Assembly (NCBI GenBank): GCA_964244065.1
Contig: CAXTHH010000001.1
Coordinates: forward strand, 372,001 to 436,000
Reading direction: 5' to 3'
DNA from: JASLDZ01 sp964244065
GTDB lineage: Bacteria > Pseudomonadota > Alphaproteobacteria > Caulobacterales > Caulobacteraceae
DNA: 64,000 nt
Made by a program: the position numbers and the translations under genes. Shown one piece after another: positions 28,170 to 37,239 of this stretch (position 1 is its first letter; every line of letters starts with the position of its first letter). The notes beneath the pieces were generated by a model. It had not been told where the DNA came from and made no database searches. It was given only the letters and a program-made list of their open reading frames with translations.

Positions 28170-29734
28170 GGCGCGCGCTTTCGGGCGCGGTCGCCGCGCT
28201 GGCGGTGGCCGGCTGCACGGTGGGGCCGCGCTACCGCACCCCCTCGCTCGCGCCCGTGACCCCCTCGGCCTTCGCGGAGGCCAACCAGGCCAGCACCAGC
28301 CAGCCGCCGCCCGGTCGCTGGTGGCGGCTGTACGACGACGCCGCGCTCGACCGTTACGTGGAGCGGGCGCTCACCCGCAACACCGACCTGCGCCAGGCCG
28401 CCGCCGCCCTGGCCGAGGCGCGCGGCGTGCTCGACGAGGCGCGCGCCGGCCGCTTCCCGTCCACCACCGTCTCCACATCGGTCACACGCAGCCGCAGCTC
28501 CACAGTGACGGGCGCGGCCGCGGGGGCGGCGGCAGGCGGCGCGGCCGGGGGCGGGGCGGGAGGCTCCACCTCCACCGGCGGCTCGGCCGGCGGCGGCTCC
28601 GGCGCGGGCGCCGGGGGCGGGGCGGGGAGCACCACCGGCGCGAGCACGACCAACCCTGTGCCGCGCACCATCTCCTCGGTCGGCTTCGGCGCCACCTACG
28701 AGATCGACCTGTTCGGCCGCATCCAGCGGGGCATAGACGCCGCCCGCGCCGACGTGGAGACGCAGGTCGCCGCGCAGGACCTGGCGCGCACCGCCGTGGC
28801 CGCGGAGACCACGCGCGCCTACCTGGGCGCCTGCACCGCCGCCCAGCAGTCGGCCGTGGCGCTCGACAACTTCCGCCTGGTGAGCTCCAGCCTGGAGATC
28901 ATCACGCGCCAGCGCGACCTGGGCGCGGCCAGCGACTACGACGTGGCCAACGTCCGGGCGCTGCTGGAGCAGGCGCGCGCCACGCTGCCGCCGCTCGACG
29001 CCCAGCGCCGCGCCGCGCTCTACGCGCTGGCGGTGCTGCTGGGCGACCCGCCCGAGCAGGTCCCGCCCGAGGCCGCCGCCTGCACGGCGCCGCCGCCGCT
29101 GGTCTTCCCCGTGCCGGTGGGCGACGGTGCGAGCCTGTTGGCGCGCCGGCCCGACGTGCGGGCGGCCGAGCGCCGGCTGGCGTCCGCGGTCTACAACATC
29201 AACGTGGCCACCGCGGACCTGTACCCGACCGTGACCCTGTTCGGCTCCATCTCCACCTCCGGCACGCGGCTGGGCGACCTCGGCCGGCGGCCGAACACCG
29301 CGTTCAGCTTCGGCCCGCTCCTGACCTGGGACTTCCCCAACCTGATCGCCGCCCGCGCCCGCGTGCGCCAGTCCGAGGCGCGCGCCCAGGGCGCCCTCGC
29401 CGACTTCGACGGCACGGTGCTGGTGGCCCTGCGCGACTTGGAGCAGGCGCTGGCCACCTACGGCGGCGAGCTCGACCGCCGGGCCGCGCTCCTCGCCGCC
29501 CGCGAGGCGGCGGCCGAGGCCAACCGGCTGGCGGGCGTGCGGGCGGAGGGCGGGGCCATTTCCTTCCTCGACGCGCTCACCGTGCAGCGCACGCTGGTCG
29601 CCGCCCAGGCCGACCTGGCGCAGAGCGAGGCCGCGCTGGCGGCGAACCAGATCGCCGTGTTCCGGGCTCTCGGCGGCGGCTGGGAGGAGGCGCCGGCGAT
29701 CCCGACCCGCCCCCTCCCGCAGAAAGCGCGCTGA
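28166..29734 (+). CDS. Outer-membrane efflux lipoprotein, NodT/OprM family
   Basis: A 522-residue TolC-like channel with a lipobox (VAGCTVGPRYRTP, Cys near 17), the usual WWRLYDDAALDRYVERAL opening and two OEP repeats (ADVETQVAAQDLARTAVAAETTRAYL; AARARVRQSEARAQGAL). An unusual insertion of about 55 residues (near 112-167), made almost only of Gly, Ala, Ser and Thr, sits in the first repeat where homologues have a short loop. The GTG start overlaps the pump stop (GTGA). It completes the three-gene exporter. Confidence 0.92.
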   Translation: MRRALSGAVAALAVAGCTVGPRYRTPSLAPVTPSAFAEANQASTSQPPPGRWWRLYDDAALDRYVERALTRNTDLRQAAAALAEARGVLDEARAGRFPSTTVSTSVTRSRSSTVTGAAAGAAAGGAAGGGAGGSTSTGGSAGGGSGAGAGGGAGSTTGASTTNPVPRTISSVGFGATYEIDLFGRIQRGIDAARADVETQVAAQDLARTAVAAETTRAYLGACTAAQQSAVALDNFRLVSSSLEIITRQRDLGAASDYDVANVRALLEQARATLPPLDAQRRAALYALAVLLGDPPEQVPPEAAACTAPPPLVFPVPVGDGASLLARRPDVRAAERRLASAVYNINVATADLYPTVTLFGSISTSGTRLGDLGRRPNTAFSFGPLLTWDFPNLIAARARVRQSEARAQGALADFDGTVLVALRDLEQALATYGGELDRRAALLAAREAAAEANRLAGVRAEGGAISFLDALTVQRTLVAAQADLAQSEAALAANQIAVFRALGGGWEEAPAIPTRPLPQKAR

Positions 29735-29914
29735 CCGACGGGTCGCCCGGGGCCGCTGTACATCAGCCAGGATGCGACAGGCATCCTGGTGATGGACCAG
29801 TGGACCAGCAAGGCGAGCGTCTCCTCGCGGCGGCTGGCCTTCAAGGGCAGGGACAAGAATGGCGCCTTCATCGACTCCAGCAACAACGGCGACGCCTTTT
29901 CGGTCATCCGCTGA
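29735..29914 (+). pseudogene. Possible gene remnant after the efflux operon
   Basis: Directly after the efflux stop the same frame stays open to a TGA at 29,912 and reads like the C-terminal end of a real protein (LYISQDATGILVMDQWTSKA, later FKGRDKNGAF). No convincing start precedes it; GTG 29,789 and ATG 29,792 lack a ribosome site. It overlaps the next gene by about 55 bp. A truncated gene is the simplest reading; a short coupled peptide is the alternative. Confidence 0.3.
29767..29789. repeat. Perfect 9-bp inverted repeat
   Basis: Arms CCAGGATGC and GCATCCTGG enclose a 5-nt loop, 33 bp after the efflux operon stop. It may stall or protect the 3' end of the transcript; no T-tract follows. 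Confidence 0.45.
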
Positions 29915-30326
29915 CCGGCTGTCGGCGCTCCTCGCCACGGCGCTCCTGCTGTCCGCCGGCGCAGCGCAGGCGGCGGCGGTCCCGACCTGTCCCGCACGCA
30001 TCGAGACCGCCCAGAGCGCCGTTGCGCCCGACGGCTGGACGGCCGAACGATCCGCTTCGACCAAGGCGCTCTCAGAGATCGGCTTCTTCGACGGGCCGGT
30101 GGCGAACAAGGTCCAGCTCGCGCCCTCCGGCGAGACGGGGCGGGGTGCGACGCGCGCGTCGGTCTGGAGCTTCACCGGCACGGAGCGCGAGCTGCGTCTC
30201 GCCTGCCTGTATCGCGGGACGGACATCGTGCTCACGCGCCCCCTGCCAGCCGGCCTGCGGCGCTGCACGGTGGCGATAGACCCGCGCAGTCCCGTCGTGC
30301 GGCCCGAGGCGCTGAGCTGCCGCTAG
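29859..30326 (+). CDS. Small secreted protein, STY0301-like
   Basis: A 155-residue exported protein: a signal peptide after a short polar start (LSALLATALLLSAGAAQAAA, ending near residue 40), then VPTCPARIETAQ and a C-terminal part with paired cysteines (RLACLYRG, RRCTVAIDP). The layout and the CPxRI-x-x opening match the STY0301 family of small periplasmic proteins of unknown role. The ATG at 29,859 is the only start giving a complete signal peptide, though its ribosome site (AGGGAC) is modest. It converges on the CocE hydrolase with 6 bp between. Confidence 0.6.
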   Translation: MAPSSTPATTATPFRSSADRLSALLATALLLSAGAAQAAAVPTCPARIETAQSAVAPDGWTAERSASTKALSEIGFFDGPVANKVQLAPSGETGRGATRASVWSFTGTERELRLACLYRGTDIVLTRPLPAGLRRCTVAIDPRSPVVRPEALSCR

Positions 30327-30332
30327 GCCGCG

Positions 30333-32324
30333 CTACTTGACCACCGGCAGCCACACGGCGCTGCCCCGCTTCACGGTGACGGTGGCCTTGCGGTAGTCCG
30401 CCGGCTTGGCGTCGAAGATGTTGGCCACGTAGGTCTGCGGGTTCCGGTCGTAGAGCGGGAACAGCGTCGACTGCACCTGCACCATGATCCGGTGACCGGG
30501 CAGGACCACATGGTTCACCTGGGGCAGCACGAACCTGTAGTGCTGGTCGGTGTTGGCCGGGATGGCGCTCGGCTTGGAGAAGCTCTGGCGATACCGGCCG
30601 CGGAAGATGTCGGTGGCGATCGGGAACTGGTAGCCGCCGAGCTCGGGCTGGTTCGGATGCTCGGGCGGATAGACGTCGATCAGCTTCACGACGAAGTCGC
30701 CGTCCGTGCCCGTCGTCGCCGCGATCAGGTCGGCCACCGGACCGCCGCGCAGGGTCACCGCCTCGGTGAGGGCGGGGGTGCTGTAGGTCAGCACGTCTGG
30801 CCGGCCGTCCACGAACCGCTGGTCGCGCACCAGCCACGTGCGCCAGGCGTCGCCGTCCGAGAACTTCACCGGCCGCGGCAGGTAGGTGACCGGCTTGGCC
30901 GGATCGCTGACGTAGCTGTCGCCGCCCGCGCTAGCCGGCTTGGAGAAGCCCAGGCCGCCCTCCGCCTGCAGGTAGATCGGCGTCAGGCTGGTCTGGCAGC
31001 CGCTTTCGCAGGCGATCGGCCAGGTGTCGAACCGCTCCCACCGGTTGGTGGCGGCGTTGTAGACGGTGGCCCGCGCTAGGTTGGCCTGACCGCGGCCGCG
31101 CAGGTGCTCCTCGAAGAAGGGCAGCACCATCTCGCGCCGGAACTGCAGGGCGGTGTCGCCCGACCACTTGAACGGGCCGAGGCTCCAGCCGTCGCGGTTC
31201 ACCTGGCTGTGGAACCAGGGGCCCATCACCAGCCAGTTGTTGCCCTCGCGCCCGGCCGCCTTGAGCGCGGCGTAGGTCTTGTTGGCGCCCCACATGTCCT
31301 CCTGGTCCCACAGGCCCTGCTCCCAGAGCGTGGGGACCGTGTTGGCCTTGGCGGCCACCATCAGCTTGTCGAGCGCCTGGCCCTGCCAGAACGCGTCGTA
31401 GGCGGGGTGCTCCATCATCCGCTTGGCCCAGGGCAGCTTGTCGAGGCCCTTGGATCGCGCGTAGTCCCCTGCGCTGCCCGCCTTCAGGAAGGTCTCGTAG
31501 TCGTCCAGACCGTCGCGCTGCACGCCCTCGCCGGCGCCCGCCTGCGCCGTCTGGCTCTTGGTGTAGTCGAAGTTCGGCTGGCGAAACGCGCCGTAGTGGA
31601 ACCAGTCGTCGCCCATCCAGCCGTCGATCATGGGGCTTTCGGGCACCGCCGCCTTGAGCGCCGGGTGCGGGGCCAGCAGCGCCATCACCACCGTGAAGCC
31701 TTCGTAGGACGAGCCGATCATGCCTACGCGCCCGTTGTTGCCGGGCGTGTTCTTCACCAGCCAGTCGATGGTGTCGTAGGCGTCGGTGACGTGGTCGACC
31801 TTGGTAGGGTTCAGCGGCCCGATCGGCGGCCGCGTCATCACGTACTGTCCCTCAGAGCCGTACTTGCCCCGCACGTCCTGGTAGACGCGGATGTAGCCGT
31901 GGGTGACGTAGTCCTCGTCGGCGAGCGGCAGCACGCCCAGCATCGTCGGACTGTCCGCCCGCTCCGCCCGCTTCTTGGCGTTGTAGGGCGTGCGCGTCAG
32001 GACGATGGGCGCGTCCTTAACGCCCTTGGGCGAGACGATCACCGTGTAGAGCCTGGTTCCGTCGCGCATGGGGATCATCTCCACGCGCTTGACGTAGTCG
32101 TAGCCCTCCACCGACGGCTTGTAGGTTCCGGGGATGTCGTTGCCGGCGGTCGGGCCGGCGTTCACGGGTGCGACCTCGGCGTCCTTCGCGGGCGAGGCCC
32201 TGCCGGAGGAGCTCGCGGCCGCGTCCTTGGCCGGCGTGTTGGGCGGCGTCTGCGCCCCGGCCCGGGCCCACGCCGCGCCCGTCAGCGCCAGCACCGCCGT
32301 CGCCGCCATCAAGGTCCGCCGCAT
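30333..32324 (-). CDS. Secreted CocE/NonD-family hydrolase (X-Pro dipeptidyl-peptidase fold)
   Basis: A 663-residue alpha/beta hydrolase exported by a signal peptide (MRRTLMAATAVLALTGAAWA). The S15 fold follows: MRDGTRLYTVIVSPKG, LTRTPYN, DVRGKYGSEG, nucleophile elbow GMIGSSYEGF with the catalytic Ser near 210, and the jelly-roll C-terminal domain (VTLRGGPVADLIAATTGTDGDFVVKLID). The close relatives I recall are alpha-amino-acid ester hydrolases and glutaryl-7-ACA acylases, which act on beta-lactam side chains; the natural substrate may be peptide or ester. It is monocistronic. The 230 bp upstream hold no gene I can support. Confidence 0.85.
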   Translation of the reverse strand: MRRTLMAATAVLALTGAAWARAGAQTPPNTPAKDAAASSSGRASPAKDAEVAPVNAGPTAGNDIPGTYKPSVEGYDYVKRVEMIPMRDGTRLYTVIVSPKGVKDAPIVLTRTPYNAKKRAERADSPTMLGVLPLADEDYVTHGYIRVYQDVRGKYGSEGQYVMTRPPIGPLNPTKVDHVTDAYDTIDWLVKNTPGNNGRVGMIGSSYEGFTVVMALLAPHPALKAAVPESPMIDGWMGDDWFHYGAFRQPNFDYTKSQTAQAGAGEGVQRDGLDDYETFLKAGSAGDYARSKGLDKLPWAKRMMEHPAYDAFWQGQALDKLMVAAKANTVPTLWEQGLWDQEDMWGANKTYAALKAAGREGNNWLVMGPWFHSQVNRDGWSLGPFKWSGDTALQFRREMVLPFFEEHLRGRGQANLARATVYNAATNRWERFDTWPIACESGCQTSLTPIYLQAEGGLGFSKPASAGGDSYVSDPAKPVTYLPRPVKFSDGDAWRTWLVRDQRFVDGRPDVLTYSTPALTEAVTLRGGPVADLIAATTGTDGDFVVKLIDVYPPEHPNQPELGGYQFPIATDIFRGRYRQSFSKPSAIPANTDQHYRFVLPQVNHVVLPGHRIMVQVQSTLFPLYDRNPQTYVANIFDAKPADYRKATVTVKRGSAVWLPVVK

Positions 32325-32552
32325 CGTCCATCCCCCGCGCAAGAGCCGCGATCCAGGCACGATCCCGACCCTGCGCGCAAGCGGCCCTGCGGCGCCTCGC
32401 GCGTGGACTCGCCGGTGGCGCGGTCCAAGCTCGTCCGCGGTGCAGAGACGCCCAGACACGTTCCACAGCCGCAGAACGCTCACCGAGTCCGCGGCCCGGG
32501 AGACGCTGGGCGCGTTCCTGGCCGAGGTGGCGTGAGCACTGCGATCAGGGCC

Positions 32553-32729
32553 TCATCCCGCGGTCTCCGGACGGCCCTCCGTGGGCTCCCCCGTCTGCGG
32601 GTCGGTGCGGGTCTTGGTCGTGGTCGAGCTGCCTTCCGAGCCGGCGGGCTCGTTGGCGTTGCGCCCATTCGTCTTCTGCGCCTCCTGCTCGGTGGTGTAG
32701 GGGCGGGGGCGGTGATCGTCGGCGGGCAT
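32553..32729 (-). CDS. Small hydrophilic disordered protein, 58 residues
   Basis: Starts MPADDHRPRP and is rich in Thr, Glu, Gly, Pro and Asn with no hydrophobic core (TNGRNANEPAGSEG, KTRTDPQTGEPTEGRPE). GGAG lies about 8 bp upstream of the ATG at 32,729. Its composition is unlike a random antisense frame, which here would be Arg- and Ala-rich. It is divergent from sdhE. The function is unknown; small disordered proteins of this look can be stress-related. Confidence 0.5.
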   Translation of the reverse strand: MPADDHRPRPYTTEQEAQKTNGRNANEPAGSEGSSTTTKTRTDPQTGEPTEGRPETAG

Positions 32730-32811
32730 GGGAGGGCTCCTTCGCGGACCTAACGCGCCGATCGGCCGCCGGTGGCGTGGCCGCGGACGGGCCGCTATAT
32801 CCGCCCCGTCC

Positions 32812-33108
32812 ATGAACCCCGCCCTCTCCGACCCGCGCCTGCGCAAGCTGAACTTCCGCGCCTGGCGCCGGGGCTTCCGCGAGGCCGACCTGATCGTGGG
32901 CGCCTTCGCCGACGCCGAGCTGCCGGCCATGGACGCCGCCGACCTCGACCGCTTCGAGGCGCTGCTGGAGGTTCCCGACGGCGACCTCTACGACTGGATC
33001 GTCGGGCGCGCGGAGCCGGCGCCCGAGCACGACCATCCGGTGATGCATCGCTTGCGCGCCTTCCGCTTTGTGGTGAGCGCGGCGGCCACGACCACGGCCG
33101 GGGGCTGA
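32812..33108 (+). CDS. sdhE: SdhE, FAD assembly factor for succinate dehydrogenase
   Basis: A 98-residue protein of the Sdh5/YgfY family, which helps covalent flavinylation of SdhA. The conserved motif RRGFREADLIVGAF (the RGxxE-type region) and the helical bundle with LLEVPDGDLYDWIVGR are clear. The ATG at 32,812 gives the normal length. It is 21 bp upstream of mfd, a linkage seen widely in alphaproteobacteria, though the functional reason is unclear. Confidence 0.9.
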   Translation: MNPALSDPRLRKLNFRAWRRGFREADLIVGAFADAELPAMDAADLDRFEALLEVPDGDLYDWIVGRAEPAPEHDHPVMHRLRAFRFVVSAAATTTAGG

Positions 33109-33129
33109 CATTCTCCACCGGAGTTCGTT

Positions 33130-36100
33130 TTGGATCTGACCAAGCTGGCCCGGGGCAAGGGCCGCATCGACCTGACGGGCGCGCCGGAGGGCTTCGACGC
33201 CCTGGTCGCGGCCGACCTCGCGCGCGCCCACGCCACCGCCACGGCGGGGGGCGTGGTGCTGTTCGTGGCGCGCGACGGCGCCCGGGCCGACGCCTTCGCC
33301 GGCGCGCTGCAGTTCTTCGCGCCCGAGCTGGAGACCCTGCGCTTCCCGTCGTGGGACTGCCTGCCCTACGACCGCATCGGTCCCTCGCCGGGGGTGGCCG
33401 CCGCGCGGATGGCCGCCCTGGCCGCCTTGGCGCGCCGGCCGAAGAGCGCGGCCGAGCCGCTGGTGGTGATCGCGACGACGCCGGCCGCCGTGCAGCGCGT
33501 GCCGCCGCGCGCGGCGATCAGGGCGGCCAGCTTCACCGCCAAGGTGGGCGACGACGTGGATGTGGGCGATCTCGAGCGGTACTTCGCGGTCAACGGCTAC
33601 GTCCGCGCCTCCACCGTCGGCGAGCGGGGCGAGTTCGCCGTGCGCGGTGGGGTGATCGACGTCTTTCCGCCGGGCGCCGTCGAGCCCGTGCGCCTGGACC
33701 TGTTCGGCGACACGCTGGAGCAGATCCGCGGCTTCGACCCCGACACCCAGCGCTCCACCGACACGCACAGGAGCGTGGACCTGCTGCCCGTGTCCGAGGC
33801 GCTCATCGACAAGGAGACGATCAGCCGTTTCCGCCAGGGCTTCGTGGCCGAATTCGGCGGCGTGGCGGACGACCCGCTCTACGTCACCGTCAGCGAAGGC
33901 GGCCGGCGCGCCGGCATGGAGCACTGGCTGCCGCTGTTCTACGAGCGGCTCGACACGCTGTTCGACTACGTCGGCGACGACGCCCTGGTGCTCCTCGACC
34001 ACCTGGCGGGAGAGGCGCGCGACGAGCGGCTGGCCATGGTCACGGACGCCTATGAGAGCCGGCACGAGGCGACGAAGGCGAAGGGCGGCTCCAACTATCG
34101 CCCGATCAAGCCCGAGACGCTCTACCTGACCAAGGCGGAATGGCGGGAGCGGATCGAGGACCACGCCGCGCGCGCCTTCAACCCCTTCGAGCGCGAGGGG
34201 ACGGCCCACATCGTCGAGCTCGGCGCGCGGCCGGGCCGCGACTTCGCGCCGGAGCGCCAGAAGGACAGCGTGAACCTGTTCGAGGCGGTCTGCGAGCATG
34301 CGCACGCGCTGCAGAAGGCGGGCAAGCGCGTGCTGTTCGCCAGCTGGAGCGACGGCTCCTCCGACCGCCTGGCCTCCATGCTCGGCGACCACGGCCTCAA
34401 GGGGGTGCGCTTCGCCAAGGACTGGGCCGACGTGCAGGGCCACGGCGTGCAGGGCGCCAAGCAGAAGCCGATCCAGCGCGTGGTGCTCACCGTCGAGCAC
34501 GGCTTCGAGACCGACGACCTCGCCGTGATCAGCGAGGCGGACATCCTGGGCGACCGCCTGGCCCGCCCGCGCAAGAAGCGCCGGGCCTCCAACTTCCTCG
34601 CCGAGGCCACCAGCCTGACCCCCGGCGACCTCGTGGTCCACATCGACCACGGCATCGGGCGCTACGATGGCCTGAAGACGCTGGAGGCCGGCGGCGCGCC
34701 GCACGACTGCCTGGACCTGCAGTACGGCGGCGAGGCGAAGCTCTACCTGCCGGTGGAGAACATCGACCTGCTCACCCGCTACGGCAGCGACAGCGAGGGC
34801 GTGCAGCTCGACCGGCTGGGCGGGGCCGCCTGGCAGGCGCGCAAGGCCAAGGCGAAGGAACGCCTGCGGGTCATGGCCGACGGCTTGATCAAGATCGCCG
34901 CCGCCCGCGAGCTGAAGGCCACCGACGAGATCGACGCCCCCGCCGGCCAATTCGACGAGTTCTGCGCCCGCTTCCCCTACGAGGAGACCGAAGACCAGCT
35001 GAACGCGATCGGCGACGTGCTCACCGACCTCGGCAAGGGCCGGCCCATGGACAGGCTGATCTGCGGCGACGTGGGCTTCGGCAAGACGGAGGTGGCCCTG
35101 CGCGCCGCCTTCGTGGCGGCCATGAGCGGCCGGCAGGTGGCGGTGGTGGCCCCCACCACGCTGCTGGCGCGCCAGCACTTCAAGACCTTCAGCGAGCGCT
35201 TCCACGGCTGGCCCGTGAAGGTGCGCCGCCTCTCCCGCCTGGTGCCCGCCAAGGAGGCGGCCGAGACGCGCGAGCAGCTGAAGGTGGGCGAGGTGGAGAT
35301 CGTGATCGGCACCCACGCCATCCTCTCCAGCCAGGTGGGCTTCAAGGACCTGGGCCTGGTGATCGTCGACGAGGAGCAGCACTTCGGCGTCAAGCACAAG
35401 GAGCGGCTGAAGGAGCTGCGCGCCGACGTGCACATGCTCACGCTCACCGCCACGCCCATCCCGCGCACCCTGCAGATGGCGCTCAGCGGCATCCGCGAGA
35501 TGAGCATCATCGCCACTCCGCCCGTCGACCGCCTGGCGGTGCGCACCTACATCCTGCCCCACGATCCGGTGACCCTGCGCGAGGCGCTGCTGCGCGAGAA
35601 GTACCGCGGCGGCCAGGCCTACGTCGTCGCCCCGCGCATCAAGGACCTGCCCGAGCTGGAGCGCTTCCTCCGCGAGCAGGTGCCCGAGGTGAAGTACATC
35701 GTCGGCCACGGCCAGATGAGCGCCACCCAGCTCGAGGAGGTGATGACCGCCTTCTATGACGGCAGCTACGACGTGCTGCTCTCCACGACCATCGTGGAGT
35801 CGGGGCTGGACGTGCCGACGGCCAACACCCTGATCGTGCACCGCGCCGACATGTTCGGCCTGGCCCAGCTCTACCAGATCCGTGGGCGCGTCGGCCGGGC
35901 CAAGGCGCGCGCCTACGCCTACCTGACCACGCCGGCGGAGAAGACGCTCACCCCGGCGGCGGAGAAGCGCCTGCGCGTGCTGCAGAGCCTGGACAGCCTG
36001 GGCGCGGGCTTCCAGCTCGCCAGCCACGACCTGGACCAACGCGGCGGCGGCAACCTCCTCGGCGACGAACAGTCGGGCCACATCAAGGAGATCGGCGTCG

Positions 36101-36753
36101 AGCTTTACCAGCAGATGCTGGAGGACGCGGTGGCCGAGCTGCGCGAGGACACGGCGCACGCCGTCGCCAGCCGCGCCTGGTCGCCGGCCATCAACGCGGG
36201 CGCGGCGGTGCTCATCCCCGAGGACTACGTCCCCGACCTCAACGTGCGGCTCGCCATCTACCGCCGCCTGTCCGAAGCCGAGAAGCTGGAGGACCGCGAG
36301 GCGCTGGCCGCCGAGATGATCGACCGCTTCGGCCCCCTGCCGGAAGAGGCCGGGCAGCTGCTGAAGGTGGTGGGCGTGAAGGGCCTGTGCCGCCAGGCCA
36401 ACGTCGAGAAGATCGACGTGGGCCCCAAGGGCGCGGTGGTCGGGTTCCGCGGCGACGACTTCGCCCAGCCGGCGGCCCTGATGGCGCTGATCGCCCGTCG
36501 CGCGGCCGACTGGAAGTTACGGCCGGACCACAAGCTGGTGGTGAAGGGCGAGTTCGACACGCCCGAGGCGCGCCTGGCCGCCGCCGAGCGCATCGTCGCG
36601 GACCTCGTGAAGATCGCGCAGGGGGGCGATCCGGCCGAGCTGCCGGGCTCCGCCCCGCCGAAGCCGCCCCCGGCTCCGCCCCCGCCCCCGAAGCGCACCC
36701 TGGCGCGACGCTCGACGGGTCTGCCCGCGCGGCCGGTCGGACGCAGGTGGTGA
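33130..36753 (+). CDS. mfd: Mfd, transcription-repair coupling factor
   Basis: Mfd removes RNA polymerase stalled at DNA lesions and recruits UvrA. The 1207-residue chain has the UvrB-like N-terminal module (FPSWDCLPYDRIGPSPG), the RNA polymerase-interacting CarD-like domain (LTPGDLVVHIDHGIGRYDGL), the RecG-like motor with Walker A GDVGFGKTE near residue 647 and DEEQHFG box, TATPIPRTLQMA, the relay motif region QIRGRVGRAKARAYAYL, and the C-terminal TRCF domain. It starts with TTG at 33,130 behind GGAG. The Pro-rich basic tail (PPPAPPPPP) is longer than usual. Confidence 0.95.
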   Translation: MDLTKLARGKGRIDLTGAPEGFDALVAADLARAHATATAGGVVLFVARDGARADAFAGALQFFAPELETLRFPSWDCLPYDRIGPSPGVAAARMAALAALARRPKSAAEPLVVIATTPAAVQRVPPRAAIRAASFTAKVGDDVDVGDLERYFAVNGYVRASTVGERGEFAVRGGVIDVFPPGAVEPVRLDLFGDTLEQIRGFDPDTQRSTDTHRSVDLLPVSEALIDKETISRFRQGFVAEFGGVADDPLYVTVSEGGRRAGMEHWLPLFYERLDTLFDYVGDDALVLLDHLAGEARDERLAMVTDAYESRHEATKAKGGSNYRPIKPETLYLTKAEWRERIEDHAARAFNPFEREGTAHIVELGARPGRDFAPERQKDSVNLFEAVCEHAHALQKAGKRVLFASWSDGSSDRLASMLGDHGLKGVRFAKDWADVQGHGVQGAKQKPIQRVVLTVEHGFETDDLAVISEADILGDRLARPRKKRRASNFLAEATSLTPGDLVVHIDHGIGRYDGLKTLEAGGAPHDCLDLQYGGEAKLYLPVENIDLLTRYGSDSEGVQLDRLGGAAWQARKAKAKERLRVMADGLIKIAAARELKATDEIDAPAGQFDEFCARFPYEETEDQLNAIGDVLTDLGKGRPMDRLICGDVGFGKTEVALRAAFVAAMSGRQVAVVAPTTLLARQHFKTFSERFHGWPVKVRRLSRLVPAKEAAETREQLKVGEVEIVIGTHAILSSQVGFKDLGLVIVDEEQHFGVKHKERLKELRADVHMLTLTATPIPRTLQMALSGIREMSIIATPPVDRLAVRTYILPHDPVTLREALLREKYRGGQAYVVAPRIKDLPELERFLREQVPEVKYIVGHGQMSATQLEEVMTAFYDGSYDVLLSTTIVESGLDVPTANTLIVHRADMFGLAQLYQIRGRVGRAKARAYAYLTTPAEKTLTPAAEKRLRVLQSLDSLGAGFQLASHDLDQRGGGNLLGDEQSGHIKEIGVELYQQMLEDAVAELREDTAHAVASRAWSPAINAGAAVLIPEDYVPDLNVRLAIYRRLSEAEKLEDREALAAEMIDRFGPLPEEAGQLLKVVGVKGLCRQANVEKIDVGPKGAVVGFRGDDFAQPAALMALIARRAADWKLRPDHKLVVKGEFDTPEARLAAAERIVADLVKIAQGGDPAELPGSAPPKPPPAPPPPPKRTLARRSTGLPARPVGRRW

Positions 36754-37044
36754 GGGCGGGCTGAGCCTCCGGCCTGGCGGGGCCGCCGTGCTCGCTGGGG
36801 CGAGGGACGTCGCGCTCTCGGCTCCGCGCCCGATCCGCCATCCGCGCGCGGCTGGCCGGAGGGTCGGGGCGTGGGCGTCCCTTCCGGTTCAAGTTCGACG
36901 GCCTGCAGCGCGTTGAACACGGGGGTGGAGGCTGAGCGGCGAGTCCGATGAACGGCAGGAATCGCTATACTGGCGATCGCCGCGCAACGATTGCTCGATG
37001 CGGGAAATCAGGGCTAGATCGCTCCGCGCAACACGGAGTTGGAC
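36754..37044. other. Non-coding stretch after mfd
   Basis: No gene I can support. The first half is GC-rich; from about 36,940 the sequence turns notably AT-richer than its surroundings. A TATACT box near 36,966 could be a -10 element for the small gene at 37,045. No good terminator is seen after mfd. Confidence 0.4.
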
Positions 37045-37239
37045 ATGCCTGCGACGCCTTCCCCGTCCACACTCCGCCTTCTGGCCGGTATCATGATCGG
37101 CGCATCGGTCACGTTGATCGGCATCGCCCTTTGGATGATCTTCAAGCATGAAGGCTCACCCGTGTTTGTAGCCGTCGCCGGATCGATGCTCGCCGCTTTT
37201 GCCGCCGTTATCGGCTCACGGGCGAAGAACAAGTCGTGA
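37045..37239 (+). CDS. Small two-helix membrane protein, 64 residues
   Basis: The chain has two hydrophobic segments (about 9-31 and 39-56; LLAGIMIGASVTLIGIALWMI and VFVAVAGSMLAAFAAVIGS) joined by a short loop FKHEGSP, ending in basic residues (SRAKNKS). CGGAG lies about 8 bp before the ATG at 37,045. The gene sits in an AT-richer island between mfd and lon, which suggests a foreign or recently arrived piece. No family is recognised. Confidence 0.5.
   Translation: MPATPSPSTLRLLAGIMIGASVTLIGIALWMIFKHEGSPVFVAVAGSMLAAFAAVIGSRAKNKS

Noticed and set aside
29859..29914. Overlap taken as proof that one of the two reading frames is false
   Set aside because: Short overlaps are common here, so both the remnant and the STY0301-like gene were kept with separate confidence.
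32545..36159. Minus-strand frame of about 1200 codons across mfd
   Set aside because: Antisense to mfd, low-complexity Leu/Ala/His/Arg composition.
36258..36920. Minus-strand gene starting near 36,920 after mfd
   Set aside because: The first residues look plausible (MFNALQAVELEPEG) but the frame runs antisense into mfd with no domain and no ribosome site.
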